Assembly: GCF_004353915.1 (NCBI RefSeq) | Contig: NZ_SMRP01000002.1 | Span: 210,574 to 274,573, forward strand | Length of the DNA stretch: 64,000 nt | Reading direction: 5' to 3' | Source: Paraburkholderia silviterrae | Lineage (GTDB): Bacteria > Pseudomonadota > Gammaproteobacteria > Burkholderiales > Burkholderiaceae | In this document: positions 54,207 through 62,001 of the stretch, one piece after another | Layout of the letters: every line of letters starts with the position of its first letter | Position numbering within the stretch: position 1 is the first letter of the stretch | The notes under the pieces: model-generated | Told to the model about the DNA's origin: nothing | The model's input: the letters and a program-made list of their open reading frames with translations, nothing else | The model's database searches: none | Program-made: the position numbers and the translations under genes

Positions 54207-54246
54207 AAAAATGGCACGCCGGTGTTGAACCGGACGTGCCATTTTT
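54207..54246. terminator. Bidirectional terminator after truB
   Basis: TGGCACG (54212-54218) pairs with CGTGCCA (54235-54241), with an inner CCGGT/ACCGG stem. A run of A precedes and of T follows, so it can stop both truB and the leftward transporter gene. Confidence 0.85.
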
Positions 54247-54337
54247 ATTGGTGCTGCTTGAGCGAGTATTGAGCGAGCAAATGCGGCAGTGCTCGCTCAA
54301 TAACGTCAATGCGGGGTCAATGTGGCATCAATGCGGC

Positions 54338-55903
54338 TCAGTGTGCCGCCGAAGCCGCCGCGCCTGCGTCGGCGCTGCTGGTGCGCTCGGGGCGCGTGAC
54401 CCAGATGAGCGCGATCAGCACGATGAAGATCGCCGAGGAAATCCAGAACAGATCGTTGACGCCGAGCTGTGCCGCCTGCTGCGTGACCATGCGGTCGAAC
54501 ATGCCATGCGCCTGCGAGGGATCGAGCCCGGTCGCGCTCTGCATCTGCTGCATCGACTGGTTGAAGATCGGATTGGTCGGCGTGGCTTGCTCGGTGAGGC
54601 GCGCGTGATGGAACGTCGTGCGATGGTCCCACGCGGTCTCGAAGATCGAGGTGCCAATGCCGCCGCACATGATCCGCACGAAGTTCGACAGACCCGAAGC
54701 GGCCGGAATGCGGCTGCCTGGCAGGCCCGAAAGCGTGATCGAGACGAGCGGAATGAACAGGCCCGCCATGCCGATGCCCTGGATCAAGGTGGGCACCGTG
54801 AGCGCCCAGGTGTCCACGCCGGTCGTGTACTGCGAGCGCATCCAGAAGCACAGCGCGAACACCACGAACGCCGCTGTCGCGATATAGCGCGGGTCGGTGC
54901 GCGGCAGGATGCGGCCCGTGATCGGCGAGAGCAGAATCGCGAAGAAGCCCACGGGCGCCATCACGATGCCCGCGTCGGTCGCGGTGTAGCCAAGGGTGGT
55001 TTGCAGCCACAACGGCAGCAGCACGAGATTGCCGAAGTAGAGGCCGTAGCCCACCGAGAGCGCGATCGTCGCGCCGGTGAAGTTGCGCCGCGCGAACAGT
55101 GACAGGTCGACCACCGGGTGGTCGGCGGTCAGCTCCCAGATCACGAAGAACGCGAACGCGACGACCGCTGTGAGCGCGAGCACGACGATGGTGGTCGATG
55201 CAAACCAGTCGAGGTCCTTGCCCTTGTCGAGCATGATCTGCAGCGAGCCGACCCAGACGATCAGGAGTCCCAGGCCCACGCCGTCGATCGGCGCCTTCTT
55301 GATGGCCGAATCGCGGTTGCGGAAGATCGTCCACGTGGCGATCGCGGCCACGATGCCCACGGGGATGTTCACGTAGAAGATCCACGGCCACGAGATGTTG
55401 TCCGAGATCCAGCCGCCGAGAATGGGGCCCGCCACCGGCGCGATCAGCGTGGTCATCGACCACATCGAGAGCGCGATGGGCGCCTTCGCGCGCGGATAGC
55501 TCGCGAGCAGCAGCGTTTGCGAGAGCGGAATCATCGGGCCCGCCACGGCGCCCTGCAGCACGCGCGAAGCGAGCAGGAAGGGCAGCGTGGGCGCGAGGCC
55601 GCACATCCACGACGAGATCACGAACAGGATGATCGACGCCATGAACAGGCGCACCTGCCCGATTCGGTCGGTGAGCCAGCCGGTCAGCGGAATCGAAATC
55701 GCGTTGGCGACCGCGAACGAGGTGATGACCCACGTGCCCTGATCGGAGGCGACGCCGAGATCGCCCGAGATCGTCGGGATCGACACGTTCGCAATCGAGG
55801 TGTCCAGCACGTTCATGAACACCGCGAGCGACACCGCAATGGTGCCGATCACGAGTTGCGCGCCTTGCAACGGCGGATGGACTACGGGTTGTTGTGCTGC
55901 CAT
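54338..55903 (-). CDS. DHA2-family drug efflux permease (EmrB-like)
   Basis: Fourteen-helix major facilitator of the H+-driven drug exporters, 521 residues. MFMNVLDTSIANVSIPTIS (motif D1 with Asp), TGWLTDRIGQVR (motif A), RVLQGAVAGPMIPLSQTLL (motif C-like) and NIPVGIVAAIATW in the second half follow the EmrB pattern. It is the last gene of a leftward marR-omf-emrA-emrB operon, 40 bases after emrA. Exports an unknown toxic compound together with its EmrA and NodT-type partners. Confidence 0.9.
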   Translation of the reverse strand: MAAQQPVVHPPLQGAQLVIGTIAVSLAVFMNVLDTSIANVSIPTISGDLGVASDQGTWVITSFAVANAISIPLTGWLTDRIGQVRLFMASIILFVISSWMCGLAPTLPFLLASRVLQGAVAGPMIPLSQTLLLASYPRAKAPIALSMWSMTTLIAPVAGPILGGWISDNISWPWIFYVNIPVGIVAAIATWTIFRNRDSAIKKAPIDGVGLGLLIVWVGSLQIMLDKGKDLDWFASTTIVVLALTAVVAFAFFVIWELTADHPVVDLSLFARRNFTGATIALSVGYGLYFGNLVLLPLWLQTTLGYTATDAGIVMAPVGFFAILLSPITGRILPRTDPRYIATAAFVVFALCFWMRSQYTTGVDTWALTVPTLIQGIGMAGLFIPLVSITLSGLPGSRIPAASGLSNFVRIMCGGIGTSIFETAWDHRTTFHHARLTEQATPTNPIFNQSMQQMQSATGLDPSQAHGMFDRMVTQQAAQLGVNDLFWISSAIFIVLIALIWVTRPERTSSADAGAAASAAH

Positions 55904-55943
55904 TGAGTGCTTCGTGGTTGACTTGCTGGTGGCGCGCGCGGGC

Positions 55944-57185
55944 TTACATCAGCCTGGCGGCGGGTTTCGCCGCGCCGGGAGCGGTGGCAGTCGACGAAAC
56001 CTGCGCCTTGCCGGCGCTCTGGCCCGCGTTCTCCGCGATGATGCGGGCGATTTCCGCGTCGGCTTCGTCGCCGTACTTCGCGAACACGTCGGTCTGATAA
56101 ACCGTGTTCGGTGCGTTGCCGAGGTGGCTGCCGGTCTCGTTCTTGATGTTCACGTCCACCTGCATCGAGAGGCCGATGCGCAGCGGATGCTTCTGCAGCT
56201 CTTCCGGATCGAGCGAAATACGCACCGGCAGGCGCTGCACCACCTTGATCCAGTTACCCGTGGCGTTTTGCGCGGGCAGCAGCGAGAAGGCCGAGCCCGT
56301 GCCGGCCGAGAAGCCTACTACCTTGCCGTGAAAGACCACCGACGAGCCATACACGTCCGCCGTCATCTCGACCGGCTGGCCGATGCCCATGTGCTTGAGC
56401 TGCACTTCCTTGAAGTTGGCGTCCACCCACACGGCGTTCAGCGGCACCACCGACATGAGCGGCGTGCCCGGCGAGACGCGCTGGCCCACCTGCACCGAGC
56501 GCTTGGCCACATAGCCGGTCACCGGCGCGGGCAGCGTGTTGCGCGCGTTCGAGAGATAGGCGTCGCGCACCCTGGCCGCGGCGGCCATCACGTTCGGATG
56601 ATTGGCGATGGTGGTGTTCGCGGTGAGTGCGCGGTTCGCGGCGAGCTGCTGCTGCGCGGCTTCGAGCGTGGCTTCGGCGCTCTTCACGGCGTCGCGGGCG
56701 TGCGAGATTTCTTCCTGCGAGACGGCGCCCGTCTGTGCGACCTCCATGCGGCGGCGCAGGTCGTCCTGGGCGCGCGAGAGGTCGGACTGGCGCTGGGCGA
56801 CTTGCGCCTGGTACTGGCTGTCGTCGGCGAAGAGGCCGCGCACCTGGCGCACCGTCTGGCCGAGATTCGCCTCGGCCTGTTGCAGCGCGATGCGCGAATC
56901 GGCGGGGTCGAGCTGCACGAGCGGGTCGCCGATCTTCACGGTCTGCGTGTCGTCGGCGTTCACGGCGATGACCGTGCCGGTCACCTGCGGCGTGATCTGC
57001 ACGACGTTGCCGTTCACGTAGGCGTCGTCGGTGCTCTCTGTGAAGCGCGCGACGAGGAAGTAGTAGAGGCCGTAGGCGACGGCCGCAATCACGATCACGA
57101 GCACAAGCAGCGTCATCATGCGCTTGCGCTTGCCATTGGTCGCGGTCGGCTGCGGATTGGCCGCCGGTTGCTGAGGGGTGCTCAT
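55944..57185 (-). CDS. EmrA-like HlyD-family periplasmic adaptor
   Basis: 413 residues. N-terminal cytoplasmic stretch, one membrane helix (MMTLLVLVIVIAAVAYGLYYFLVARF), then the lipoyl half-motif (NGNVVQITPQVTGTVIAVNA; VKIGDPLVQLDPADSRIAL), a long alpha-hairpin (about 100-190), the second lipoyl half (VTGYVAKRSVQVGQRVSPGTPL) and a beta-barrel domain. It links the EmrB permease to the outer-membrane channel. Confidence 0.92.
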   Translation of the reverse strand: MSTPQQPAANPQPTATNGKRKRMMTLLVLVIVIAAVAYGLYYFLVARFTESTDDAYVNGNVVQITPQVTGTVIAVNADDTQTVKIGDPLVQLDPADSRIALQQAEANLGQTVRQVRGLFADDSQYQAQVAQRQSDLSRAQDDLRRRMEVAQTGAVSQEEISHARDAVKSAEATLEAAQQQLAANRALTANTTIANHPNVMAAAARVRDAYLSNARNTLPAPVTGYVAKRSVQVGQRVSPGTPLMSVVPLNAVWVDANFKEVQLKHMGIGQPVEMTADVYGSSVVFHGKVVGFSAGTGSAFSLLPAQNATGNWIKVVQRLPVRISLDPEELQKHPLRIGLSMQVDVNIKNETGSHLGNAPNTVYQTDVFAKYGDEADAEIARIIAENAGQSAGKAQVSSTATAPGAAKPAARLM

Positions 57186-57232
57186 GGAAGGATCTCCGGG
57201 TTCTTGCGTGCTGTTCGTTCAGTGATGGGTGC

Positions 57233-58813
57233 TCAGTTCGCGGCCGTGGCGGGGCGTATGGACGCGGCCGTCGCGGGCGCGCTCCACGGCGCGTCGCGCC
57301 ACGGGCCGCCGTTCACGTCGCTCTGGCCCTTCGCGTCGCTGCCGACTTCGACCGGCGGCGCGAGGCCCGCGTCGTGTGCGTCGAAGCCGCCGCCGAGCGC
57401 CGTGACGAGCGCCATCTGCTGGTCGCGGCGCTGCATTTTGAGGTTCGATACGGTTTGCTCCGCGGCGAGACGATTCTGGTCGGCGTTGAGCACCTGGAGC
57501 TGTTCCGAGAGTCCCGCCTTGTAGCGGATCACGGCGAGCTGGTAAGCCTTGGTCGAGGCGTCGAGCGCGCGCTGGGCGTCCACGAGCTGCTGGTCCGCCG
57601 AGCGGATCGACGAAACCTGGGTGGCCACTTCCTGGAAAGCATTGATGAGCGTCTGGTTGTAGTTGGCCACGTCCAGATCGAAGTCGGCATAGCGGCTCTT
57701 CAACTGCGCGCGCAGCGCGCCCGCGTCGAAGATCGGCAGATGCACGGCCGGGCCGAAGTTCATCTGCCGGCTCGAGAAGGTGAGGAATTTGCCCCAGCCG
57801 AACGCATCGAGGCCGGCGGCAGCCGCAAGGTTCACGTCCGGATAGAACTCGGCCTTGGCTTCCTTCACGTCGTGCATGGCGGCCTCGACCTGCCAGCGCG
57901 CGGCGACGATGTCCGGCCGGCGCGCCACGAGGTCGGCGGGCAGGTTGCTGGGCAGGACCATGTCGGCGACCGGGTTGAGCACCGGCTGCGCGATCTGCAG
58001 GCCCCGGTCCGGACCCTTGCCCAGCAGCGCGCCCAGCTGGTAGCGCACGTTCTGGATCTGGCCGTCGAGCTGCGTGAGGTTGGCCTGGCTCGTCGCGACG
58101 TTGCCATTGGCGGTCTCGCGCTCGACGTTGGTGTCGAGGCCCGCTGCCACGCGGCCGTTGGTGATCGTGCCGATGGTCTTGCGGTTGTCGATCTCGCGCG
58201 CGGCGATGTCGCGCAGCGCGTAGAGCTGGGCGAGCTGGTTGTAGGTGCGCGCGACCGACGAGGCGAGCGTGATGCGCGCCTGCTGCATGTCGGCCTGGGC
58301 AGCGCGCTGGGCCGAAACCGCCTGGGCGAGGCGCTGGCGGTTCTTGCCCCAGAGGTCCAGATCCCAGGAAGCGCTCGCGAGGGCGTTGTTCTCGTTATAC
58401 CAGGTGCCGCCGAACGGAGGCGGGAAGATGGTGTTTTCCGTGTAGATCTCGCGGGTCCACGAATAGCTCGCGTTGGCCTTCGGGTAGAGCGCCGCTTTCG
58501 ACGTGTCGATATACGACGACGCCTTGGCGATGCGCGCCTGCGCCTGCGCGATGGTGGGGTTGCCCTCGAGCGCCTCGTCGATCAGCTTGGGCAACTGCGG
58601 GTCGCCGAACTGCTGCGCCCAATCGAGCGTCGGCCATTGGCCGCCCCCGGCCGGAATGCTCTGCGAGGTCTCGAACTGTTGCGGTTGCGCGATGGTCTTG
58701 TCGCTCTTGACGCCGAAGTAGTTCGCGCAGCCCGCGAGCGCGAGCGCCGCCACCGCGGCGGCGACGGCTCCCCGGCAGGAGAGCGCTGGCGCAAACTGGG
58801 TTTGAGGTTTCAT
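57233..58813 (-). CDS. Outer-membrane efflux channel, NodT/OprM family lipoprotein
   Basis: TolC-like trimeric exit duct, 526 residues. Lipoprotein signal AVAALALAGC with lipidated Cys29, then two OEP domains: YSWTREIYTENTIF, LDLWGKNRQRLAQAVSAQRAA, SQANLTQLDGQIQNVRYQLGALLG, LVARRPDIVAARWQVEAA (NodT signature) and SEQLQVLNADQNRLAAEQTVSN. The start MKPQTQF (58811-58813) was chosen over in-frame ATGs upstream. It precedes emrA by 47 bases in the operon. Confidence 0.92.
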   Translation of the reverse strand: MKPQTQFAPALSCRGAVAAAVAALALAGCANYFGVKSDKTIAQPQQFETSQSIPAGGGQWPTLDWAQQFGDPQLPKLIDEALEGNPTIAQAQARIAKASSYIDTSKAALYPKANASYSWTREIYTENTIFPPPFGGTWYNENNALASASWDLDLWGKNRQRLAQAVSAQRAAQADMQQARITLASSVARTYNQLAQLYALRDIAAREIDNRKTIGTITNGRVAAGLDTNVERETANGNVATSQANLTQLDGQIQNVRYQLGALLGKGPDRGLQIAQPVLNPVADMVLPSNLPADLVARRPDIVAARWQVEAAMHDVKEAKAEFYPDVNLAAAAGLDAFGWGKFLTFSSRQMNFGPAVHLPIFDAGALRAQLKSRYADFDLDVANYNQTLINAFQEVATQVSSIRSADQQLVDAQRALDASTKAYQLAVIRYKAGLSEQLQVLNADQNRLAAEQTVSNLKMQRRDQQMALVTALGGGFDAHDAGLAPPVEVGSDAKGQSDVNGGPWRDAPWSAPATAASIRPATAAN

Positions 58814-58902
58814 TGCTCGTCTCATGGCGTGAGAAGGTGAGGTAATACTGGACGTTGCAGCTATTTTCCTGTGCAGCGATCTCAAATTTGCTTGCCGCGT
58901 CA

Positions 58903-59418
58903 TCAATTAGCCGGTGGGTTTTGCCCCGTGCTCGGGCCCGGATTCTGGATAGCTTCGCAGCTATTGGAGAGAACTCGCCGCAACATGCTCTTCAGGAAGC
59001 CGATTTCCTCGGGTGTCAGGCCCTGCGAGAGCTGATCCGTCACGCTCGTGAAGATCGCCGGCATGCGAGCGGCAATGCTTTCGCCCTCGGGCGTGAGCGC
59101 AAGGCGCACGGCACGGCGGTCCTCGGAACTGCGCACGCGCTTGAGCAGGCCGCGCTTTTCCAGCCGGTCGACGAGGCGCGTCACCGCGCTCGCGTCGATG
59201 CCGTACTCGCGCGCGAGCTCCGCCGCGAGCACGCACTTGCCGCTCGCCACCATGAACAGCACGCTGGCTTGCTGGCTCGTCACACCGAGCTCGGCGACGG
59301 TGCGCTGGGTGATCAGGTTCGACATCGTCGATCTCACCCGCGAGATGAGGTAGCCAACGCTTTCGCCGAAATCGTAATCGCGGACTTCAGGAGGCACCGT
59401 GGGAGTCGGATCCGTCAT
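58903..59418 (-). CDS. MarR family transcriptional regulator of the efflux operon
   Basis: Winged-helix repressor of 171 residues. LGVTSQQASVLFMVASGKCVLAAELAREYGIDASAVTRLVDRLEKRGLL holds the recognition helix, followed by the wing RVRSSEDRRAVRLALTPEGESI. One cysteine (GKCVLA) lies in the second helix and could sense oxidants, which is only a possibility. It is the first gene of the leftward efflux operon and probably its repressor. Confidence 0.92.
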   Translation of the reverse strand: MTDPTPTVPPEVRDYDFGESVGYLISRVRSTMSNLITQRTVAELGVTSQQASVLFMVASGKCVLAAELAREYGIDASAVTRLVDRLEKRGLLKRVRSSEDRRAVRLALTPEGESIAARMPAIFTSVTDQLSQGLTPEEIGFLKSMLRRVLSNSCEAIQNPGPSTGQNPPAN

Positions 59419-59454
59419 GTTTCTGCTGCGGCTGCAATGATTGACCAGGCAGGG

Positions 59455-59483
59455 ATTATAGGGTCGGTTAGTTGACGCGGCAA
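59455..59483 (-). promoter_or_regulatory. Promoter of the marR-efflux operon
   Basis: On the minus strand TTGCCG, exactly 17 bases, TATAAT; start about 30 bases before the marR ATG. Near-consensus strength suggests that repression is needed to keep the operon off. I see no clear palindrome overlapping it. Confidence 0.8.
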
Positions 59484-59683
59484 GGGTTTATTGTGGCAGG
59501 GCGAAGAAACCTTTGCCGGCTAAGGTCTTAATTGGGCCCGGATGCGCATGCGAAAATTCTCCCTGGCGGGGGCGCTCCGCCAACAACGTGGCTGCGCCAG
59601 TAGCGGCAGGGGGCTGCGACCAAGGCGCCCACTTGAGCTCTTTGGCGCGCCCTGGGTATGAGCACGATCAATTCATCTACACG

Positions 59684-59692
59684 TGCTATACT
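59684..59692 (+). promoter_or_regulatory. Extended -10 promoter of typA
   Basis: TGC followed by TATACT at 59687-59692; no good -35 at the usual distance. The leader to the typA start would be about 140 bases. Confidence 0.5.
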
Positions 59693-59838
59693 TTCAGGTT
59701 CCCAAAAGTGCGTCATCGCAGCGATGCTGAACTGATCCGCCGGCCGAAATTTCCGGGCGGATCGAGGCGGCGGCCGCGTGCCCGAGCCGGGCCTGCCAGC
59801 AGGGCATGCGCGGCGCACTCAACTGTACCCAGGTTCCT

Positions 59839-61665
59839 ATGTCCCGCGCCCTTCGCAACATCGCCATCATTGCCCACGTCGACCACGGCAAGACTACGCT
59901 CGTCGACCAACTGCTGCGCCAGTCCGGCACCTTCCGTGACAACCAGCAGGTCGCCGAACGCGTCATGGACTCGAACGACATCGAAAAAGAGCGCGGGATC
60001 ACGATTCTCGCGAAGAACTGCGCGGTCGAGTACGAAGGCACCCACATCAACATCGTCGACACCCCGGGCCACGCCGACTTCGGTGGCGAAGTGGAGCGCG
60101 TGCTCTCGATGGTCGACTCGGTGCTGCTGCTCGTCGACGCCGTGGAAGGCCCGATGCCGCAAACGCGCTTCGTCACGAAGAAGGCGCTCGCGCTGGGTCT
60201 TAAGCCCATCGTGGTCGTCAACAAGATCGACCGCCCGGGCGCGCGTATCGACTGGGTCATCAACCAGACCTTCGATCTGTTCGACAAGCTCGGCGCGACC
60301 GAAGAGCAGCTCGACTTCCCGGTGGTGTACGCCTCGGGCCTGAACGGTTACGCGTCGCTCACCGCCGATGCGCGCGAAGGCGACATGCGCCCGCTGTTCG
60401 AGGCGATCCTCGAGCACGTGCCGGTGCGCGACGCCGATCCGGAAGGTCCGCTCCAGCTCCAGATCACCTCGCTCGACTACTCGACCTACGTCGGCCGTAT
60501 CGGCGTGGGCCGCATCAAGCGCGGCCGCATCAAGCCGGGTCAACCGGTGGCGCTGCGCTTCGGTCCGGACGGCGACGTGATGAACCGCAAGATCAACCAG
60601 GTGCTGTCGTTCAGCGGCCTCGAGCGCGTGCAGGTCGAATCGGCCGAAGCTGGCGACATCGTGCTGATCAACGGCATTGAAGACATCGGCATTGGCGCCA
60701 CGATCTGCGCGGTCGATACCCCCGAGGCGCTGCCGATGATCACGGTGGACGAGCCGACGCTCACGATGAACTTCCTCGTGAACTCGTCGCCGCTCGCCGG
60801 CCGCGAAGGCAAGTTCGTGACGAGCCGCCAGATCCGCGACCGTCTCACGAAGGAGCTGAACCATAACGTCGCGCTGCGCGTGAAGGACACCGGCGACGAA
60901 ACCACGTTCGAAGTGTCGGGCCGCGGCGAGCTGCACCTGACGATCCTGATCGAAAACATGCGCCGCGAAGGCTACGAGCTGGCCGTGTCGCGTCCGCGCG
61001 TGGTGCTGCACGAAGTCGACGGCGTGAAGCAGGAGCCGTACGAAATGCTGACCGTGGACGTCGAAGACGGCCACCAGGGCGGCGTGATGGAAGAGCTGGG
61101 CCGCCGCAAGGGCGAAATGCTCGACATGGCTTCGGACAGCCGCGGCCGCACGCGTCTGGAGTACCGCATTCCGGCCCGTGGCCTGATCGGCTTCCAGGGC
61201 GAGTTCATGACGCTCACGCGCGGCACGGGCCTGATGAGCCATGTGTTCGACGCTTACGGTCCGGTCAAGGAAGGCACACTCGGCGAGCGCCGCAACGGCG
61301 TGCTGATCTCGCAGGACGACGGCGCCGCTGTCGCCTACGCACTGTGGAAGCTGCAGGACCGCGGCCGCATGTTCGTGAAGCCGGGCGATGCGCTGTACGA
61401 AGGCATGATCATCGGCATCCATAGCCGCGACAACGACCTCGTCGTGAACCCGATCAAGGGCAAGCAGCTCACCAACGTGCGCGCCTCGGGCACCGACGAA
61501 GCCGTGCGCCTCGTGCCGCCGATCCAGATGTCGCTCGAGTACGCAGTGGAATTCATCGACGACGACGAACTCGTCGAAGTCACGCCGCAGTCGATCCGCC
61601 TGCGCAAGCGCCATCTGAAAGAGCACGAGCGTCGCCGCGCGAGCCGCGAAGGCGCTGCAGAGTAA
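59839..61665 (+). CDS. typA: Ribosome-associated GTPase TypA/BipA
   Basis: EF-G-like GTPase involved in stress adaptation and ribosome assembly, 608 residues. G1 [17 protein letters not shown] (about 11-27), ERGITILAK (switch I), [15 protein letters not shown] (G3), [12 protein letters not shown] (G4), then domains II, III, V and the specific C-terminal domain with [18 protein letters not shown] sequence [17 protein letters not shown]. The start MSRALRN at 59839 is chosen. Confidence 0.96.
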   Translation: MSRALRNIAIIAHVDHGKTTLVDQLLRQSGTFRDNQQVAERVMDSNDIEKERGITILAKNCAVEYEGTHINIVDTPGHADFGGEVERVLSMVDSVLLLVDAVEGPMPQTRFVTKKALALGLKPIVVVNKIDRPGARIDWVINQTFDLFDKLGATEEQLDFPVVYASGLNGYASLTADAREGDMRPLFEAILEHVPVRDADPEGPLQLQITSLDYSTYVGRIGVGRIKRGRIKPGQPVALRFGPDGDVMNRKINQVLSFSGLERVQVESAEAGDIVLINGIEDIGIGATICAVDTPEALPMITVDEPTLTMNFLVNSSPLAGREGKFVTSRQIRDRLTKELNHNVALRVKDTGDETTFEVSGRGELHLTILIENMRREGYELAVSRPRVVLHEVDGVKQEPYEMLTVDVEDGHQGGVMEELGRRKGEMLDMASDSRGRTRLEYRIPARGLIGFQGEFMTLTRGTGLMSHVFDAYGPVKEGTLGERRNGVLISQDDGAAVAYALWKLQDRGRMFVKPGDALYEGMIIGIHSRDNDLVVNPIKGKQLTNVRASGTDEAVRLVPPIQMSLEYAVEFIDDDELVEVTPQSIRLRKRHLKEHERRRASREGAAE

Positions 61666-61713
61666 GCTCAGTCATTGATTTTTTGCGCACTGCAATGCAA
61701 GTAAGGAGCCAGC

Positions 61714-61742
61714 AAAGCCGCCTCTCTGTGGGCGGCTTTTTT
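61714..61742 (+). terminator. Intrinsic terminator after typA
   Basis: AAAGCCGCC (61714-61722) pairs with GGCGGCTTT (61731-61739) around an 8-base loop and ends in six T. Confidence 0.88.
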
Positions 61743-61757
61743 GCATCCGGCGGTAAT

Positions 61758-61871
61758 TGCGTTGCAGTGCAAGAAGAGTGCGTTGCAAACGCCGCAAAGG
61801 CCCGTCTGCAAAGGGTTTGCGTGTGCGGTTGTGCCACATTGCAATCTATGGGGAGTATCACTTCTGTGATA
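61758..61871 (+). promoter_or_regulatory. Direct repeats and inverted repeat upstream of the 2-oxoglutarate dehydrogenase gene
   Basis: TGCGTTGCA occurs at 61758-61766 and again at 61779-61787, a 21-bp period (two helical turns), inside a region with several further TTGCA/TGCAA elements. TATCAC (61856-61861) and GTGATA (61866-61871) form an inverted repeat. Both are likely regulator sites for the following gene. Confidence 0.45.
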
Positions 61872-62001
61872 TCCTCCGCGGATGCATGATTTAGGTCCTT
61901 CCAAGCAGACTTGATTCGCAATCCGCTAAACGGTCAGGCCGTGGCGCGGAAGGTTGAGTAACCCGCTATTTCTCGAGAAACTCGAAGAAAGGTGAGCGTA
62001 A

